Assembly: GCA_963921795.1 (NCBI GenBank) | Contig: OY997653.1 | Span: forward strand, 3,370,499 to 3,434,498 | Direction of reading: 5' to 3' | Length of the DNA: 64,000 nt | DNA from: Nannobrachium achirus | Taxonomy: Eukaryota > Chordata > Actinopteri > Myctophiformes > Myctophidae | Part shown: positions 1 to 10,151 of the stretch, one piece after another | Position numbering within the stretch: the first letter of the stretch is position 1 | Layout of the letters: each line of letters opens with the position of its first letter | The notes under the pieces: generated by a model | What the model was told of the DNA's origin: nothing | The model's input: the letters and a program-made list of their open reading frames with translations, nothing else | Database searches by the model: none | Made by a program: the position numbers and the translations under genes

Positions 1-83
1 TGGTCTGGAAAGGGCACTTTTTACACATGGATAAAAGGGCAGGGGCTCAAGCCCCCCTTGATGTCTGTGTGTGCACGTGCCTG
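1..83 (-). mobile_element. CAGGCACGTGC-family hAT-like MITE, partial
   Basis: Inverted end of the same element found complete at 39374-39800 and 48932-49314. The stretch reading GGGCAGGGGCTCAAGCCCC and the terminal GCACGTGCCTG match those copies. The rest lies off the left edge of the window. Confidence 0.7.
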
Positions 84-278
84 CCACATGCCTCTCCCCA
101 GCAGAGGGACTGGAACCCGCCTAGAGCAGCAAGCTTATTTTCATTGTCACTTGGTATTTACTCGGTGGCCACATTGTGTGGAGCTGTCATCGCTTGGCAG
201 TTTGCCTGAATTAGTTGTCGCTTGGATCTGCGATATTTCGGGCCTTTAGTTGTTTAGATTGTTTCCGAGCAATTGCAG

Positions 279-384
279 TAGAACATAAGCGGTTTATCCA
301 GGCGGGGAGTCCAGTTCAGCTGCTTCAGAACAAACCACTGTACCAGCCCTGGTTCATGTGTGAATTCAAAGAAAAGGAAGACGA
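279..384 (+). CDS. candidate exon of an unrecognised host gene
   Basis: A 106-nt block bounded by an acceptor (GCAATTGCAG before 279) and a near-perfect donor (GA|GTAAGT after 384). Only one frame is open; it begins after two bases and encodes a peptide containing QNKPLYQPWFMCEF and ending in an acidic/lysine run. It ends with two bases of a split codon. The block joins in frame to 23106-23167 and then to 48862-48905. The flanks are not part of any repeat I see. I do not recognise the protein family. The polypyrimidine tract is only moderate, so the call rests mainly on the donor and the continuous frame across three blocks. Confidence 0.6.
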
Positions 385-469
385 GTAAGTCCTGAGACTT
401 GTTTCAATCTAGGCAAATAGACCAATAAGCCCTGTTTTATAATGCAATGCTGTATGAAATATATAGCCC

Positions 470-640
470 AGGGGTCTTCAACACGGGGTCCGGGACCCCT
501 CAGAGTTACTACAGGGGGTCCTCCAAATCTTTGTGTGATAGAAACTTTTTTCTCCTTTTTATATTAACCACTTGAACCCTAACGTCCATATTCTGAGAAC
601 TTTAGACAAAAATAGCAGATCTACAAGCTCACAAGGAAGA
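470..640 (+). mobile_element. CAGGGGTCTTCAAC-family hAT-like MITE, truncated
   Basis: Starts CAGGGGTCTTCAACACGGGGTCC like the complete copy at 19056-19511. It breaks off after the left arm of the recurrent hairpin (610-632); the right half is missing. From 640 to about 815 I see nothing recognisable. Confidence 0.65.
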
Positions 641-814
641 AAAATAAAAGCCTGGGGTAACCTGCTGCAATTTCTGGCATAGGAAGTGGGAAGCGGGCCA
701 TGCCACAGATTGTGAACCAATAGGGTTCACCGGCTGTTTTCAGCCGGTGAATCCGCCCCCTCTAGACCAAAATCAGCCTGTGTTAGGGTAGGCTACTGAC
801 ATAGAAACACAGGT

Positions 815-1010
815 CCTTAGAAGGATTCAAAAGACACTTATAGAATCGGGTCTAAATTCTAATTTTCACGATTTAAAAAAAATAGCAGATCTACAAGCTC
901 ACAGCGCAGCACTCGGTGCCGTGCTGTGAGCTTGAATATCTGCTATTTTTCAATAGTTAAAGAATAAAATAATGATACACAATAATGTGTACCCGTTCTG
1001 AATGTTAGCC
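815..1010 (+). mobile_element. TTAACCCATTTAG-family element, one end only
   Basis: Matches the terminal part of the copies at 17670-18267 and 22462-22998, including the stretch leading to GTGTACCCGTTCTGAATG. Contains the hairpin at 879-950. Confidence 0.65.
879..950. repeat. AGATCTACAAGC hairpin, GCACTCGGTGC loop class
   Basis: Arms run AATAGCAGATCTACAAGCTC to the matching CTGCTATTTTT, with a few mismatches in the right arm. The apex is the nested palindrome GCACTCGGTGC. Confidence 0.8.
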
Positions 1011-1152
1011 ACAAAATGTGCCAAAACCTGACCGCGTGACGCACGGCAGCTGATGACCGCTCGCTGGCCCCTGCAGGACGGCTTGACCACGGAGCCCACA
1101 GGTCACCACGGCAGCCGACCGCCGCAGACAACAATAGCGAGCGCACCGAGAT

Positions 1153-1153
1153 G

Positions 1154-1182
<29 letters not shown>
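1153..1182. repeat. (GT)n microsatellite
   Basis: Uninterrupted TG dinucleotides, ending in a short GC-rich run. Confidence 0.95.
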
Positions 1183-1188
<6 letters not shown>

Positions 1189-1370
1189 CTAAATTGACCG
1201 CTGCCGTCTCTATGAGCTAGTGTTGGTGGTGCCGAAAAAAGAAAGAAAAAAAAGATGAAGCCAGGCCCTTGCTCAGGGGTGTCACACCAAATTCTGGGCC
1301 CTGGGTACAAGGATTCACTGTGGGCCCCCCCATGAACGCATTATTAGGCATTATTTTGTGCTTTAACTGT

Positions 1371-1412
1371 TGAAAAATAGCAGATATACAAGCTCGCAGC
1401 CTGCTATTTTTG
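1371..1412. repeat. AGATCTACAAGC hairpin, apex deleted
   Basis: Left arm GAAAAATAGCAGATATACAAGC meets a short right arm CTGCTATTTTTG. The inner arm and loop are lost. Confidence 0.7.
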
Positions 1413-1637
1413 AAAAATTGTGATTTATTTTTTATTTTTGTCTAAGGTTTTTTGAAAACCCTATGTTTCTATGTCAGTGGTGCTCAAACGTTTTCATGTG
1501 AGGGACCCCCAAAATGTATTTGGCCACGGACCCCCCCATCTCAAAATATGTAGTTCCAGGGACCCCCCCCCAGAAGCAAAATCGCTTAAAAAAATACATA
1601 TAATTCAAATACTTGCACACATTTTCACGACTTTTTC

Positions 1638-1713
1638 AAAAAATTGCAGATCTACAAGCTCGCAGCGCTGCACTCGGTGCCGCGCTGTGAGCTTGTATAT
1701 CTGCAATTTTTTC
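1638..1713. repeat. AGATCTACAAGC hairpin, GCACTCGGTGC loop class
   Basis: Both arms carry AATTGC/GCAATT in place of the usual AATAGC/GCTATT. This looks like a compensated change that keeps the stem paired. Confidence 0.8.
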
Positions 1714-1979
1714 AATAGCTAAAGTATAAAATAATTCCAGGCCCCTCCACTGTCCTTGGGCCCTAGTAACTCAGTCCCACTTTCCCCCCCTTGTGACGCC
1801 CCTGCTCGTGTTTCCAGGGGCCAGCCGAGGGTGAGAGAGTTTACCTTCTCCTCCAGCGCGGTGCCACTCCATTTCCACCTCGCTCATTTGCATGAATCAA
1901 CAGCCCTGGCATGCATGGATGCCGCATGTGTTTGTGCCTGCGTTGCGTGCACTCGTACAGTTCCTGCAAGTGTATGGAG

Positions 1980-2153
<174 letters not shown>

Positions 2154-2294
2154 GCCTGTAACAATTATTACATAATCGTCGAATCGCAATTGTTTGACAT
2201 AATCGCGATTGTTTTGTCATGATCGCAATTATTTTGTCAATCGTCATAATCGTTTCCATGTTGAAAAATCTTCATATAGCATTTTCAGAAATAG

Positions 2295-2369
2295 TGTAAA
2301 TAGCAGATCTACAAGCTCACAACGCGTCGCATCACACGCGTATTGAGCTTGTAGATCGGTTGTTTACAC
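2295..2369. repeat. AGATCTACAAGC hairpin, ACGCGTCGC loop class
   Basis: Outer arms GTGTAAATAG / TTGTTTACAC are specific to this MITE copy. The apex is decayed. Confidence 0.7.
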
Positions 2370-2489
2370 TGTACAGTGTTCTTTTAAAGTATAATGTTGT
2401 CAAATATGTCAGTAATTTCTTTGTATATTTACGTTATGTGTCATATCTGCCATGTGCAACTTCAAAGCCTACAAGCCAAACAGAAATGT

Positions 2490-2568
2490 AATGGACCAAT
2501 CCCCAATCACATACACACCCATTGTAACAGTTACAATGGGTGTGTATGTGATTGGGGATTGGTCCATT
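2490..2568. repeat. perfect 39-bp palindrome with 1-nt spacer
   Basis: Left arm 2490-2528 and right arm 2530-2568 are exact reverse complements around A2529. Compared with the other TAGGGCTGTCAC copies, the host sequence GTAATTGTC is interrupted here and only an AT is duplicated. It therefore looks like a clean insertion of about 75 bp. Confidence 0.9.
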
Positions 2569-2610
2569 GTCAACGACAAAAACACAATTAAATCATTAAT
2601 CCCATTTATT

Positions 2611-2960
2611 TTATTATTATATATTTTTTATAATTTTTTTATCCCACGATTTTGTAACCCATTTTTCACCCAGTGCCAATTGCCTATGTAATCCTGGGCT
2701 CTGCTCTCCCTCTGTCGCACCTGGGGAGACAACGGACTGACCTCATGCTTCCTTCTATGCATGAGTAGTCCAAGTTGTTTCCTTTCACCTGACAGGGGGG
2801 ATTTCCCCGGTTTGGACGTAGCGCGGAGAAAGAACATGTTATTCCAACCAGTTCCTTTCCCCTCCATCAGGTGCCCCGGCTGGCCAGGGGGAGGCATTAT
2901 AGAGACCAGGATTACTGCATGTTTTTGTGAGGGTATCAACCCTAGGAGATACCCGAGGGT
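2611..2960 (-). mobile_element. 350-bp retroposon (SINE-like or LINE fragment)
   Basis: Flanked by a 12-bp direct repeat ATCCCATTTATT (2599-2610 and 2961-2972). The left edge is T/A-rich, as expected for the tail of a minus-strand retroposon. I do not recognise the family. Confidence 0.65.
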
Positions 2961-2972
2961 ATCCCATTTATT

Positions 2973-3496
2973 CAGTGTTGATTTCGTCGACTAAAACTAT
3001 GATGCAAAATGTTTGTCGACTGCGTTTTTTTCACTGACGAAAACAGAATAAAAACAGAATAAAAACTAAGCTGGAATGACTAAAACTAAGACTAAATATA
3101 TTGACAATTTCGTCAACAAAATACAAACTAGACTAAAACGTTAGGGAGGGACTAGGGACTAGAGGAGAAAGTAATTTTATGTTTGGTTGCTCTCAGGTGT
3201 TGCTTGCTGAAAATAGCCGATCTACAAGCTCACGTTGTGAGCTTGTAGATCGGCTATTTTCAGCATGCAACCAAGTGAAAAATCAGTCATTACGATGCCA
3301 TCAAGGCCTGCCAGAATACATTTCAGTCGACTAAATCAACTGTAGATTTAGTCAACTAAAACCTCACGATATTTAGTCGACTAAAATTAGTCTAAAACTA
3401 AAACTTTTCAGGAGACTAAATTATGACTAAAACTAAAATGAGATTTTATTCAAAAGACTAAAACTAAATCAAAATGTGCTGTCAAAAACAACACTG
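2973..3496. mobile_element. hAT-type MITE, TIR CAGTGTTG
   Basis: Ends CAGTGTTG / CAACACTG with an exact 8-bp target duplication CATTTATT (2965-2972 and 3497-3504). The interior is rich in GTCGACTAAAACTAA motifs. The hairpin at 3206-3264 sits in the middle. Confidence 0.9.
3206..3264. repeat. AGATCTACAAGC hairpin, GCTGAAAATAGCCG arms
   Basis: Nearly perfect stem GCTGAAAATAGCCGATCTAC to its complement around the short apex CACGTTGTG. Confidence 0.85.
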
Positions 3497-3907
3497 CATT
3501 TATTTGAGTGCCAATTAATCGTCATGTAGAATGTCACAATCGCGCGTGTGCTCGCGTGCGAGTGTGTGTGAGAGAGAGAGAGGGAGGGAGTGAGAGATAG
3601 ATTGATTCTGTACGTCAGACACAGTGGGGAGCGTGCAGGGTGGGGTTGGGGTGGGGGCCTCCGTCTTGAGTAAAGGGATCCTGTGTGCTGCCCCCACAGC
3701 AGCACTCACTGAAGGAGTCTTTATAACCTCCTGCCTCTGACACAGCAGCGAGGAGACAGATTTAGCACCCTATCCCCTCCCCTCCCTGCCCCTCCCCCCT
3801 TCCTCCATGACAGAAAGATATACACTTGGGCCAGGGCAGGGGTGTCCCACCAAACCCTGGGCCCTGGGAGGTACAATGATTCACTCACGTTTTTGTGCTT
3901 TAACTAC

Positions 3908-4563
3908 TTAACACATATGGTGCCAACCCCGAGTTTCCCGAGTTTGGGCCGTTTTTGAAGATTTTTTTTTTTTTTTTTTTTCAAATTCTTTTTTTCCAAA
4001 AATGTTTTTTGGACCTCCAGAAATGTGTTAGGCATGATCGCGATCGCGAAATTGCATGTTTAACCCCCATACCAACCCATTCTTTCAAACATGGCAGCCA
4101 TGTTTGTTTACATCTGAAGAAAACATAATGGCTGATAAATCATGAATGCCTGAACGGATTTTTTTGTTTGAAAGCTGTGAACAGTGGGCACACACGTGGT
4201 GCATCATCTAGGCATGGGCGTGCACGATCCGTGCACTATAAATTACATGGAAGTCTATGGGGCTGTTAAGTATGACATCATTTTGTAGGCAGAGGACAAT
4301 TTCTGCCCCCAGTTTCCGTGAATCTTTTTACTATTTTTACTATTTACACATTTTTCTTCTCTTTGTTGTTGAAAGGAAAGTGTTAGAATTATACTTTAGT
4401 CGTTATTTTTGTCTCTGATCTGTTGAAAATAGCGAGGGACAGAAAATGCTCTGGGGGCAGATTCTCCTCTGCCTACAAAATGATGTCACGGCTTAAAAGC
4501 AGGATGGAGACCATGGCATAAAGGGACATTGAAGAGAAAAAATCATGGCACCAAAAAAGTTAA
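3908..4563. mobile_element. TTAA-flanked element, GGTGCCA/TGGCACC ends
   Basis: Bounded by TTAA on both sides with ends ACACATATGGTGCCA and TGGCACCAAAAAAGT. A related copy is at 36264-36692. The TTAA target suggests piggyBac-type mobilisation. No coding capacity and no hairpin of the recurrent type. Confidence 0.6.
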
Positions 4564-4898
4564 GAGGCATCCATTTCAAATTTCAGTTCAAAGGAGCTTT
4601 ATTGGCATGAGAAAACATAGGTTTACATTGCCAAAGCAAGTGTCGAAATAAAATAAACAGTTGAAAAAGGAGAACATATACAGTCGGAGGGGGTAGGCTA
4701 CAGCATTGTGTAAACAGAGCTATGTCACATTTTGTATGTAATATATGCGGGTGTAAAGCTTTTTGGAACAAATAGCAGGAATCATTTGCAGTTGCTTTTG
4801 TGACAAAAAGCAACACGTTTCTCAAAACGTATAGTAGCTTTACAGATAAAAGCCTGGTTGTAAATGCGTTTAAAGGTAGCAGGCACCCAAAAGTTTAA
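4564..4898 (-). mobile_element. LINE-like 3' end
   Basis: Contains GGAGCTTTATTGGCATGA, a 3'-end motif seen in many fish retroposons. No open frame of interest. Confidence 0.35.
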
Positions 4899-4904
4899 AC
4901 TATT

Positions 4905-4952
4905 GAAAAATAGCAGATATACAAGCTGCGAGCTCGTAGATCTGCTATTTTT
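4905..4952. repeat. AGATCTACAAGC hairpin, short apex
   Basis: Arms GAAAAATAGCAGATATACAAGCT / AGCTCGTAGATCTGCTATTTTT with almost no loop. Confidence 0.8.
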
Positions 4953-5194
4953 GAAAAATCGTGAAAGTGTGTGCAAGTCTTTGAATATTTCAAGTCCTTC
5001 TAATGTTTCTATATCAGTGGTGCTCAAACTTTTTCATGTCAAGGAGACCCAAAATGATATGCATTTGGTCACGGACCCCCATCTCAAAATATTTAGCTCC
5101 AGGGACCCCCCCAGAAGCGAAATTTGAGTTACAAATGTCCGCTTAAAAGAAAATACATATATTCAAAGATTTGCACACATTTTCACGACTTTTC

Positions 5195-5267
5195 AAAAAT
5201 AGCAGATCTACAGGCTTGCAGCGCGGCACTCGGTGCCGCGCTGTGAGCTTGCATATCTGCTATTTTT
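5195..5267. repeat. AGATCTACAAGC hairpin, GCACTCGGTGC loop class
   Basis: Second hairpin of the 3831-5358 element, near its right end. Apex GCGGCACTCGGTGCCGC. Confidence 0.85.
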
Positions 5268-5639
5268 CAATAGCTAAAGTATAAAATAATGAAGGCCCCT
5301 CCACCTTGGGCCCTAGTAACTCAGTCCCACTTCCCCCCATCCCCTTGTGACGCCCCTGCACTTGGGCGGTACGAAGGAAGGCTTCGCTGGCATCGCCGCC
5401 GTCGCCACCGTGAGGAAGTCCACTTTATGGAGGAAAAAGCTGGGTTCCCTTTTAATGACACATAATCAGTGGTCAGTCCTTCGTTCGTCGCCCTGTTTTC
5501 CGCTGCGCCGTGTGGTTGGTGTGTCATTGTCAGAGGCATGAGAACACTCAGACGGATGAGGATCTTCTCCTTGTTGTGGTTATCACTGATGCGTTGACGC
5601 AGTGTAACATGTGTACAGTCGTGTAATCTCACAATGCAA

Positions 5640-6160
5640 CGCATTGTGAGATTGGTACATTTTGTTACCAATACTTTTGTACTTTTAGTCAAGTAGATCT
5701 TTTATTCTGGACTTTTACTTGTAACAGAGAATTTCTATAATGCATTATTGATACTATTACTTAAAGGAGCTATAGTCAACTTTTTCTTGAAAAACGGATG
5801 CTAAAATAAAAATGTTTTGAAAACATTTTATAAAAAAATAAGCTTCATATATGTGTTTCTGTTAAAAAATGACCACAAAAAGCTTAAAATAATGATAAAA
5901 TAATCATTTTGGCAATTGTCGGGCTGACACTTAGTTTACATCCTAGTCTAACACTATCAAAGAATAGACTAGAATGTAAACAAAGTGTTGGCCAAAATGA
6001 CAATTTATCATTATTTTACGCTTTTTGTGGTCATTTTTGAATAGAAACACATCTAATAAAATATTTTCGAAACATAATTTTTATTTTAGCATCTGTTTTT
6101 CAAGAAAAAGTTGACTATAGCTCTTTTAAGTTAAACATTTGAGTTATTTTTCCACCACTG
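5640..6160 (-). mobile_element. CAGTGGTGGAAA-family hAT-like element
   Basis: The right end TTTTTCCACCACTG (to 6160) and the upstream text about TACTTTTACTT match the other copy at 23207-23855. The left boundary is uncertain. A TTAA foldback MITE is inserted at 5761-6129, as in the other copy. Confidence 0.5.
5761..6129. mobile_element. TTAA-flanked foldback MITE (AGGAGCTATAGTCAAC)
   Basis: The whole element is two long inverted arms beginning TTAAAGGAGCTATAGTCAAC and ending with the complement (AGCTCTTTTAA). Other copies are 12386-12644 and 23236-23580. The TTAA target is piggyBac-like. Confidence 0.8.
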
Positions 6161-6517
6161 CATGTGTGTCAAGGGAGAGTTGGGGTTAGGTGACTTTATC
6201 CTTAATTCATGAGGGCGCCTGGGTGGTGAAGGGGTAAAGTTTCCACCGTGGACTGAAGACTCACCTCTTCAGACTCCACCTAAGCCCATAGCACTTACCG
6301 TAGCATTCGCCTACCCTCAATGACCAAACATGAAAGCTAGATAGCATTTTTTTTTTTTTTTTTGCTTTTTGAGCGGTGGTCACACCGTCTCCTATACGTG
6401 GCCGTGTGTGTGGGTGTGCGTGTCTGTCTGTATGTAGCCTGAGTCTGTATGTAGCCTGCAATACCTTTTCTGACCACACACGTTAAGGGAGGGGCGCTGT
6501 TGTTCAGGCCAGGCACA

Positions 6518-6518
<1 letters not shown>

Positions 6519-6596
<78 letters not shown>
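6519..6596. repeat. (AC)n microsatellite
   Basis: About 78 bp of AC. Confidence 0.97.
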
Positions 6597-6599
<3 letters not shown>

Positions 6600-6724
6600 T
6601 GCACACGCAGCCTTCACGACCACTGCTCAGTTCACACGGGTGTGATTTTTTTATTGATTAGGTGCTCTGTCTACCTACATCATTTTTTCTAGATTGATAT
6701 TTCTATGCATTTGATGTATTGATG

Positions 6725-6790
6725 TATTACCTTGCTTATTGTAAGTCGCTCTGGATTAAGAGGGTCTGCTAAATGCCTAAACTGTAAGTT
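6725..6790 (-). repeat. CATTTAGCAGACGCTTTTA-type teleost repeat, fragment
   Basis: Reverse-strand fragment (GTCTGCTAAATGCCTAAACTG) of the element seen at 13654, 27177, 30965 and 40243. Confidence 0.6.
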
Positions 6791-6802
6791 CATGCACATC
6801 AC

Positions 6803-7487
6803 TAGGGCTGTCATGATAATGACATTTTACATGATGATTAATTGTCAATTAAATAATGATGAATGATTAATGATTTAATTGTGCTTTTGTTGTTGACAAT
6901 TACATTTCTGTTCGGCTTGCAGGCTTTGAAGTTGCACATGGCAGATATGACATAAATATACAAAGAAGATACTGACAACTTTATACTTAAAAATCACACC
7001 CAATGTGAAGTGAGCGGTGGTCGTGCTTGCATAACGTCTTCAGACTAGGATATAGGTCTAGGATGTAATTGGTGATGTAATACAGGCTATACACACACAC
7101 ACACACACATTGCTATGGCAAAACGCTGAGGAAAAAGTGGCTACAGATAGGTCTAGGATGTAATTGGTGATGTAATACAGGCTACACACACACACATTGC
7201 TATGGCAAAACGCTGAGGAAAACACATTGCTATGGCAAAACGCTGAGGAAGTGTGGCTACAGACACACGCACAGCCACTCTATGGAGCGGTTTACCACCG
7301 CTCAAAAAAGAACATTGATAGTGGAAATAACCGATGTACAAGCTCACAACGAGTCGCGTTTCCACTGTTTTTGAAAATGTTTGAAAATAAAAATCGTCAT
7401 AAACGACTATGACGATTATGACAAAATAATTGCGATTATATCAAATAGTTGCGATTAGACGATTATGTCATAATTCTGACAGGCCTA
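6803..7487 (-). mobile_element. TAGGGCTGTCAC-family hAT-like MITE
   Basis: Ends TAGGGCTGTCATG / TCTGACAGGCCTA with a decayed target duplication (CACATCAC versus CACAACCC, 6 of 8). Internal partial tandem copies of GCTATGGCAAAACGCTGAGGAA lie near 7110-7250. The hairpin (7320-7366) is half destroyed. Confidence 0.7.
7320..7366. repeat. degenerate AGATCTACAAGC hairpin
   Basis: Left arm AGTGGAAATAACCGATGTACAAG is intact in outline. Only the outer TTTCCACT of the right arm remains. Confidence 0.6.
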
Positions 7488-7845
7488 CACAACCCTTGAC
7501 CCTGGGCTTTGACCTCCTCCCTAAGACCAAACAGAAGGCGTCAGCCGTGACAGGGACTGAATGGGGAAATTGGGAGGTGATATTTTGATTAAATTGGCAG
7601 AAAAATTATAAAAAAGATAAAGAAGAAAAAAGATGAGTTGTCTGTCTGTCTCTGTCTAAGCCAGGGGTTTTCAAAGTTGGTGACGGCCGGGGCACCCTGG
7701 GGTGCCGTGACGGCAGTCCAGGGGTGCCGCGAGATCATTTGATGATATTTGGAATGTATTTGGAAACTTGAAGTACAAAGTTATTTTCAGTCAGTTCTAA
7801 CCAAAATGGCTATTATCTCAACGTTTTCCTCGCAACATAATCACT

Positions 7846-8107
7846 AAAATATCGTCACTGTCGGGCAGAAACTTCGTATCTCCAAGTTTCAAATGTGTAC
7901 GTCTTTTGGTATAAGTAAAGCCCTGCTTCATCATACAAGACTGTCGCACAAAACTAGTGAAAACAGCCGATCTACAAGCACACAACGCCTCGCCTTGTGT
8001 CCTTGTAGATCTTCCTGTTTTCACTAGTTTAGTACATTTTATAGATGATAAATACAAAACGAACGGTTTTGGACATACAAGGTTTCCACCCGACAACGAC
8101 GATATTC
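7846..8107. mobile_element. GTCGTTGTCGGGTGGAAACC-family MITE (TA-flanked)
   Basis: Long inverted repeat from ATCGTCACTGTCGGGCAG to CACCCGACAACGACGAT, flanked by TA. Hairpin 7951-8030 is at its centre. The TA target suggests a Tc1/mariner-type element. Confidence 0.7.
7951..8030. repeat. AGATCTACAAGC hairpin, ACTAGTGAAAACAGC arms
   Basis: Outer arms AAACTAGTGAAAACAG / CTGTTTTCACTAGTTT pair perfectly. The inner right arm is damaged. Confidence 0.75.
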
Positions 8108-8221
8108 TATAAATTTAAGGTGCTGGGAGTGGAAATTATAATGTAGGGGTGCCTCGGATTAAAACAAATATTTATGGGGTGCCCTGAGACTGTGAGCCCT
8201 GAGTTTGGGAACCCCTGGTCT

Positions 8222-8754
8222 AACAATTGCCAAAACGTTTTCCTTGTGTGAACCTTATACATGGCAATGAAGTCTTTTTGAGTTCAGAGTTCTATACTGC
8301 TGATGAAGGTAGCAGACCTCACATATCTCTCCTCTCCTCATCCCTGCTGCCTCTTCCCAACTTTCCTTTCGTAAAGCGTACAGTATCATCATCAATCGCT
8401 CCTTCCCATCAGTTTTATGGCGAGTATCTCAGGCTGGCTTAGTCTTTTATAGACTGCTATAACCTGCAATCAGTAGAGGCTCAGCGAAACCTCTTTCCAC
8501 TGACTGATATGCTTTGGGGATAAGACATTGTAGATAACGCTCCAAGATATGGAGAACCCCCCTCACAATCTCACGTCTCTATGGTTTATTTGTGCAATAT
8601 TTTTACATCAGTGTGGGACTTTGTCAAGTAATAGTTCCAGTTTTATTGTATTAATGGCTTTGCAAACTGCAGCCGGAATAACTTCCAACTGTTAACAAAG
8701 GTTTAAGTTTGTAATTAGATGACACACGCACACGCTCACACACACACACACGCA

Positions 8755-8786
<32 letters not shown>

Positions 8787-9254
8787 CGCGCACACACGCA
8801 CACACTGCTCTCCTTTCCTGGCAGCGGTTGGCATGAGGAGGCTTCAGGATAGAGATAAGAGAGGATGCTGGGAAATGTAGTCGTACGGTCCAAGGTTGAT
8901 GCTCTGATCAGATTCAGACAGCTGCTTTCTTAAACCCATGTCTCTATTAAAGAGCCACAGACCTCCAATCTGCAGTGCTTTAACTGGACTGGAGTCTCAT
9001 TTCTCTCCAAAAGCCCTTGAATATGATGGAATATGATTAAGGATTACTGTGATTATGGTAAGCTCACATTTCATATCGCACAAACCATACTTGTAACTTT
9101 CACTGGCCCCTAAAAAAATGTTAGATCAGTCATATCGGTTGCATATTGGTCATATTGGTCATATCTGTCGCATATCGTCGCATATCGTCGCATATCGATG
9201 CATACCGTTATGGCCAAAAAGGCCATATCCGTGGCTGATATATCGGCCGGTCAC
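8222..9254. other. no gene or element recognised
   Basis: Apart from a CA/ACGC array (8716-8806) and short CATATCGTCG tandem motifs (about 9120-9210), I see nothing I can name here. Confidence 0.5.
8716..8806. repeat. mixed (AC)n/(ACGC)n microsatellite
   Basis: Alternating CACA and ACGC blocks. Confidence 0.9.
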
Positions 9255-9315
9255 TATGGCCTCATAACACCTACACACTAGTGACTCACTAGTGTGTAGG
9301 TGTTATGAGGCCATA
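9255..9315. repeat. perfect 30-bp palindrome with 1-nt spacer
   Basis: Arms 9255-9284 and 9286-9315 are exact reverse complements around C9285. Same architecture as the palindrome at 2490-2568 but with unrelated sequence. Confidence 0.9.
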
Positions 9316-9571
9316 CTTGCCAGCATGTGTCCGTCTGTCTGTCCGTCCGTCTGTGTGTTTTTTATGTGTGTTGTAGTGTCATGCCATGAGCCAAGTATTT
9401 TAATTCTACAACATTTTTATAGCTCCAAGACGTGAATCAATTGAAAACACATTTGGTTTGGGACTATTGGCGTGGTGCAGTGTGCCATCCATTTGCAGGG
9501 GACAAATCCATTTCCCAGAGAGTGCTGTGTTTAACCCATTTAGACCTAGAATTATTGAATGCTTTAACTAT

Positions 9572-9647
9572 CAAAAAATAGCAGATATACAAGCTCACAG
9601 CGCGGCACCGAGTGCCGCGCTGCAAGCTTGTAGATCTGCTATTTTTG
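9572..9647. repeat. AGATCTACAAGC hairpin, GCACCGAGTGC loop class
   Basis: Near-perfect stem with apex GCGGCACCGAGTGCCGC. Confidence 0.85.
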
Positions 9648-9894
9648 AAAAATCAAGATTTTCTTTTGCAAGTCTTTGAATACGTCTATCAGAAGCGAAC
9701 ATTTGTAACTCAAATATTTGCTTCTGGGGGGTCCCTGGAACAACATATTTTGAGATGAGAGTCTGTGGCCAAATACCTGTAATTGTGGGGGTCCTTGACG
9801 TTTGAGAACCACTGATTTAGAGGAAGGATTTAGAAAAGGGTCAAAGATCGGGTTAAAGATATTCAAAGACTTGCACATATTTTCAAGATTTTTC

Positions 9895-9938
9895 AAAAAA
9901 TAGCAGATCTACAAGAGCTTGTATATCTGCTGTTTTTC
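9895..9938. repeat. AGATCTACAAGC hairpin, apex deleted
   Basis: The stem collapses directly from CTACAAG to AGCTTGTA, with no loop class left. Confidence 0.75.
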
Positions 9939-10151
9939 AATAGTTAAAGCATAAAATAATGGTTAAAGTGGTTAAAATCTAATGCGACTCGGGCACGTTC
10001 CAGGTATTTGAGAGTTAAAGTTAGATCTGCTTTCTGATATTTCCAGCTGCCTTGTGGTCTCGGCTGTTTTATTGGCTGGCATGGTTTCGGTGTGACACCG
10101 AAAGCCGCAGTACTGTCATTGCATTGTCACCAAGCTGACGGCAATCATGTG

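Larger units (their letters stand above)
1274..1804 (+). mobile_element. CAGGGGYGTCACACCAAA-family hAT-like MITE
   Basis: Left end CAGGGGTGTCACACCAAA and right end TTGTGACGCCCCTG form the terminal inverted repeat shared with 3831-5358, 29630-30155 and 43798-47003. Two hairpins lie inside, one near each end (1371-1412 and 1638-1713), around a module with GGACCCCC motifs. I could not find a clear target duplication for this copy. Confidence 0.8.
3831..5358 (+). mobile_element. CAGGGGYGTCACACCAAA-family hAT MITE with nested insertions
   Basis: Target duplication CACTTGGG (3823-3830 and 5359-5366). The left TIR is preceded by an extra CCAGGG. It is interrupted by a TTAA element (3908-4563) and a LINE-like tail (about 4564-4898). 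It carries hairpins at 4905-4952 and 5195-5267. Confidence 0.8.
7662..8217 (+). mobile_element. CAGGGGTTTTCAAAG-family hAT MITE carrying a nested TA MITE
   Basis: Ends CAGGGGTTTTCAAAG / TTTGGGAACCCCTG with a near target duplication GTCTAAGC/GTCTAACA. A second MITE (7846-8107) is nested inside at the same site as in the copy at 27929-28491. Confidence 0.8.
9531..9975. mobile_element. TTAACCCATTTAG-family MITE
   Basis: Left end TTAACCCATTTAGACC; the right end is decayed to GGTTAAAATCT. Two hairpins lie inside (9572-9647, 9895-9938) around a GGGGTCC-rich module. Confidence 0.7.
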
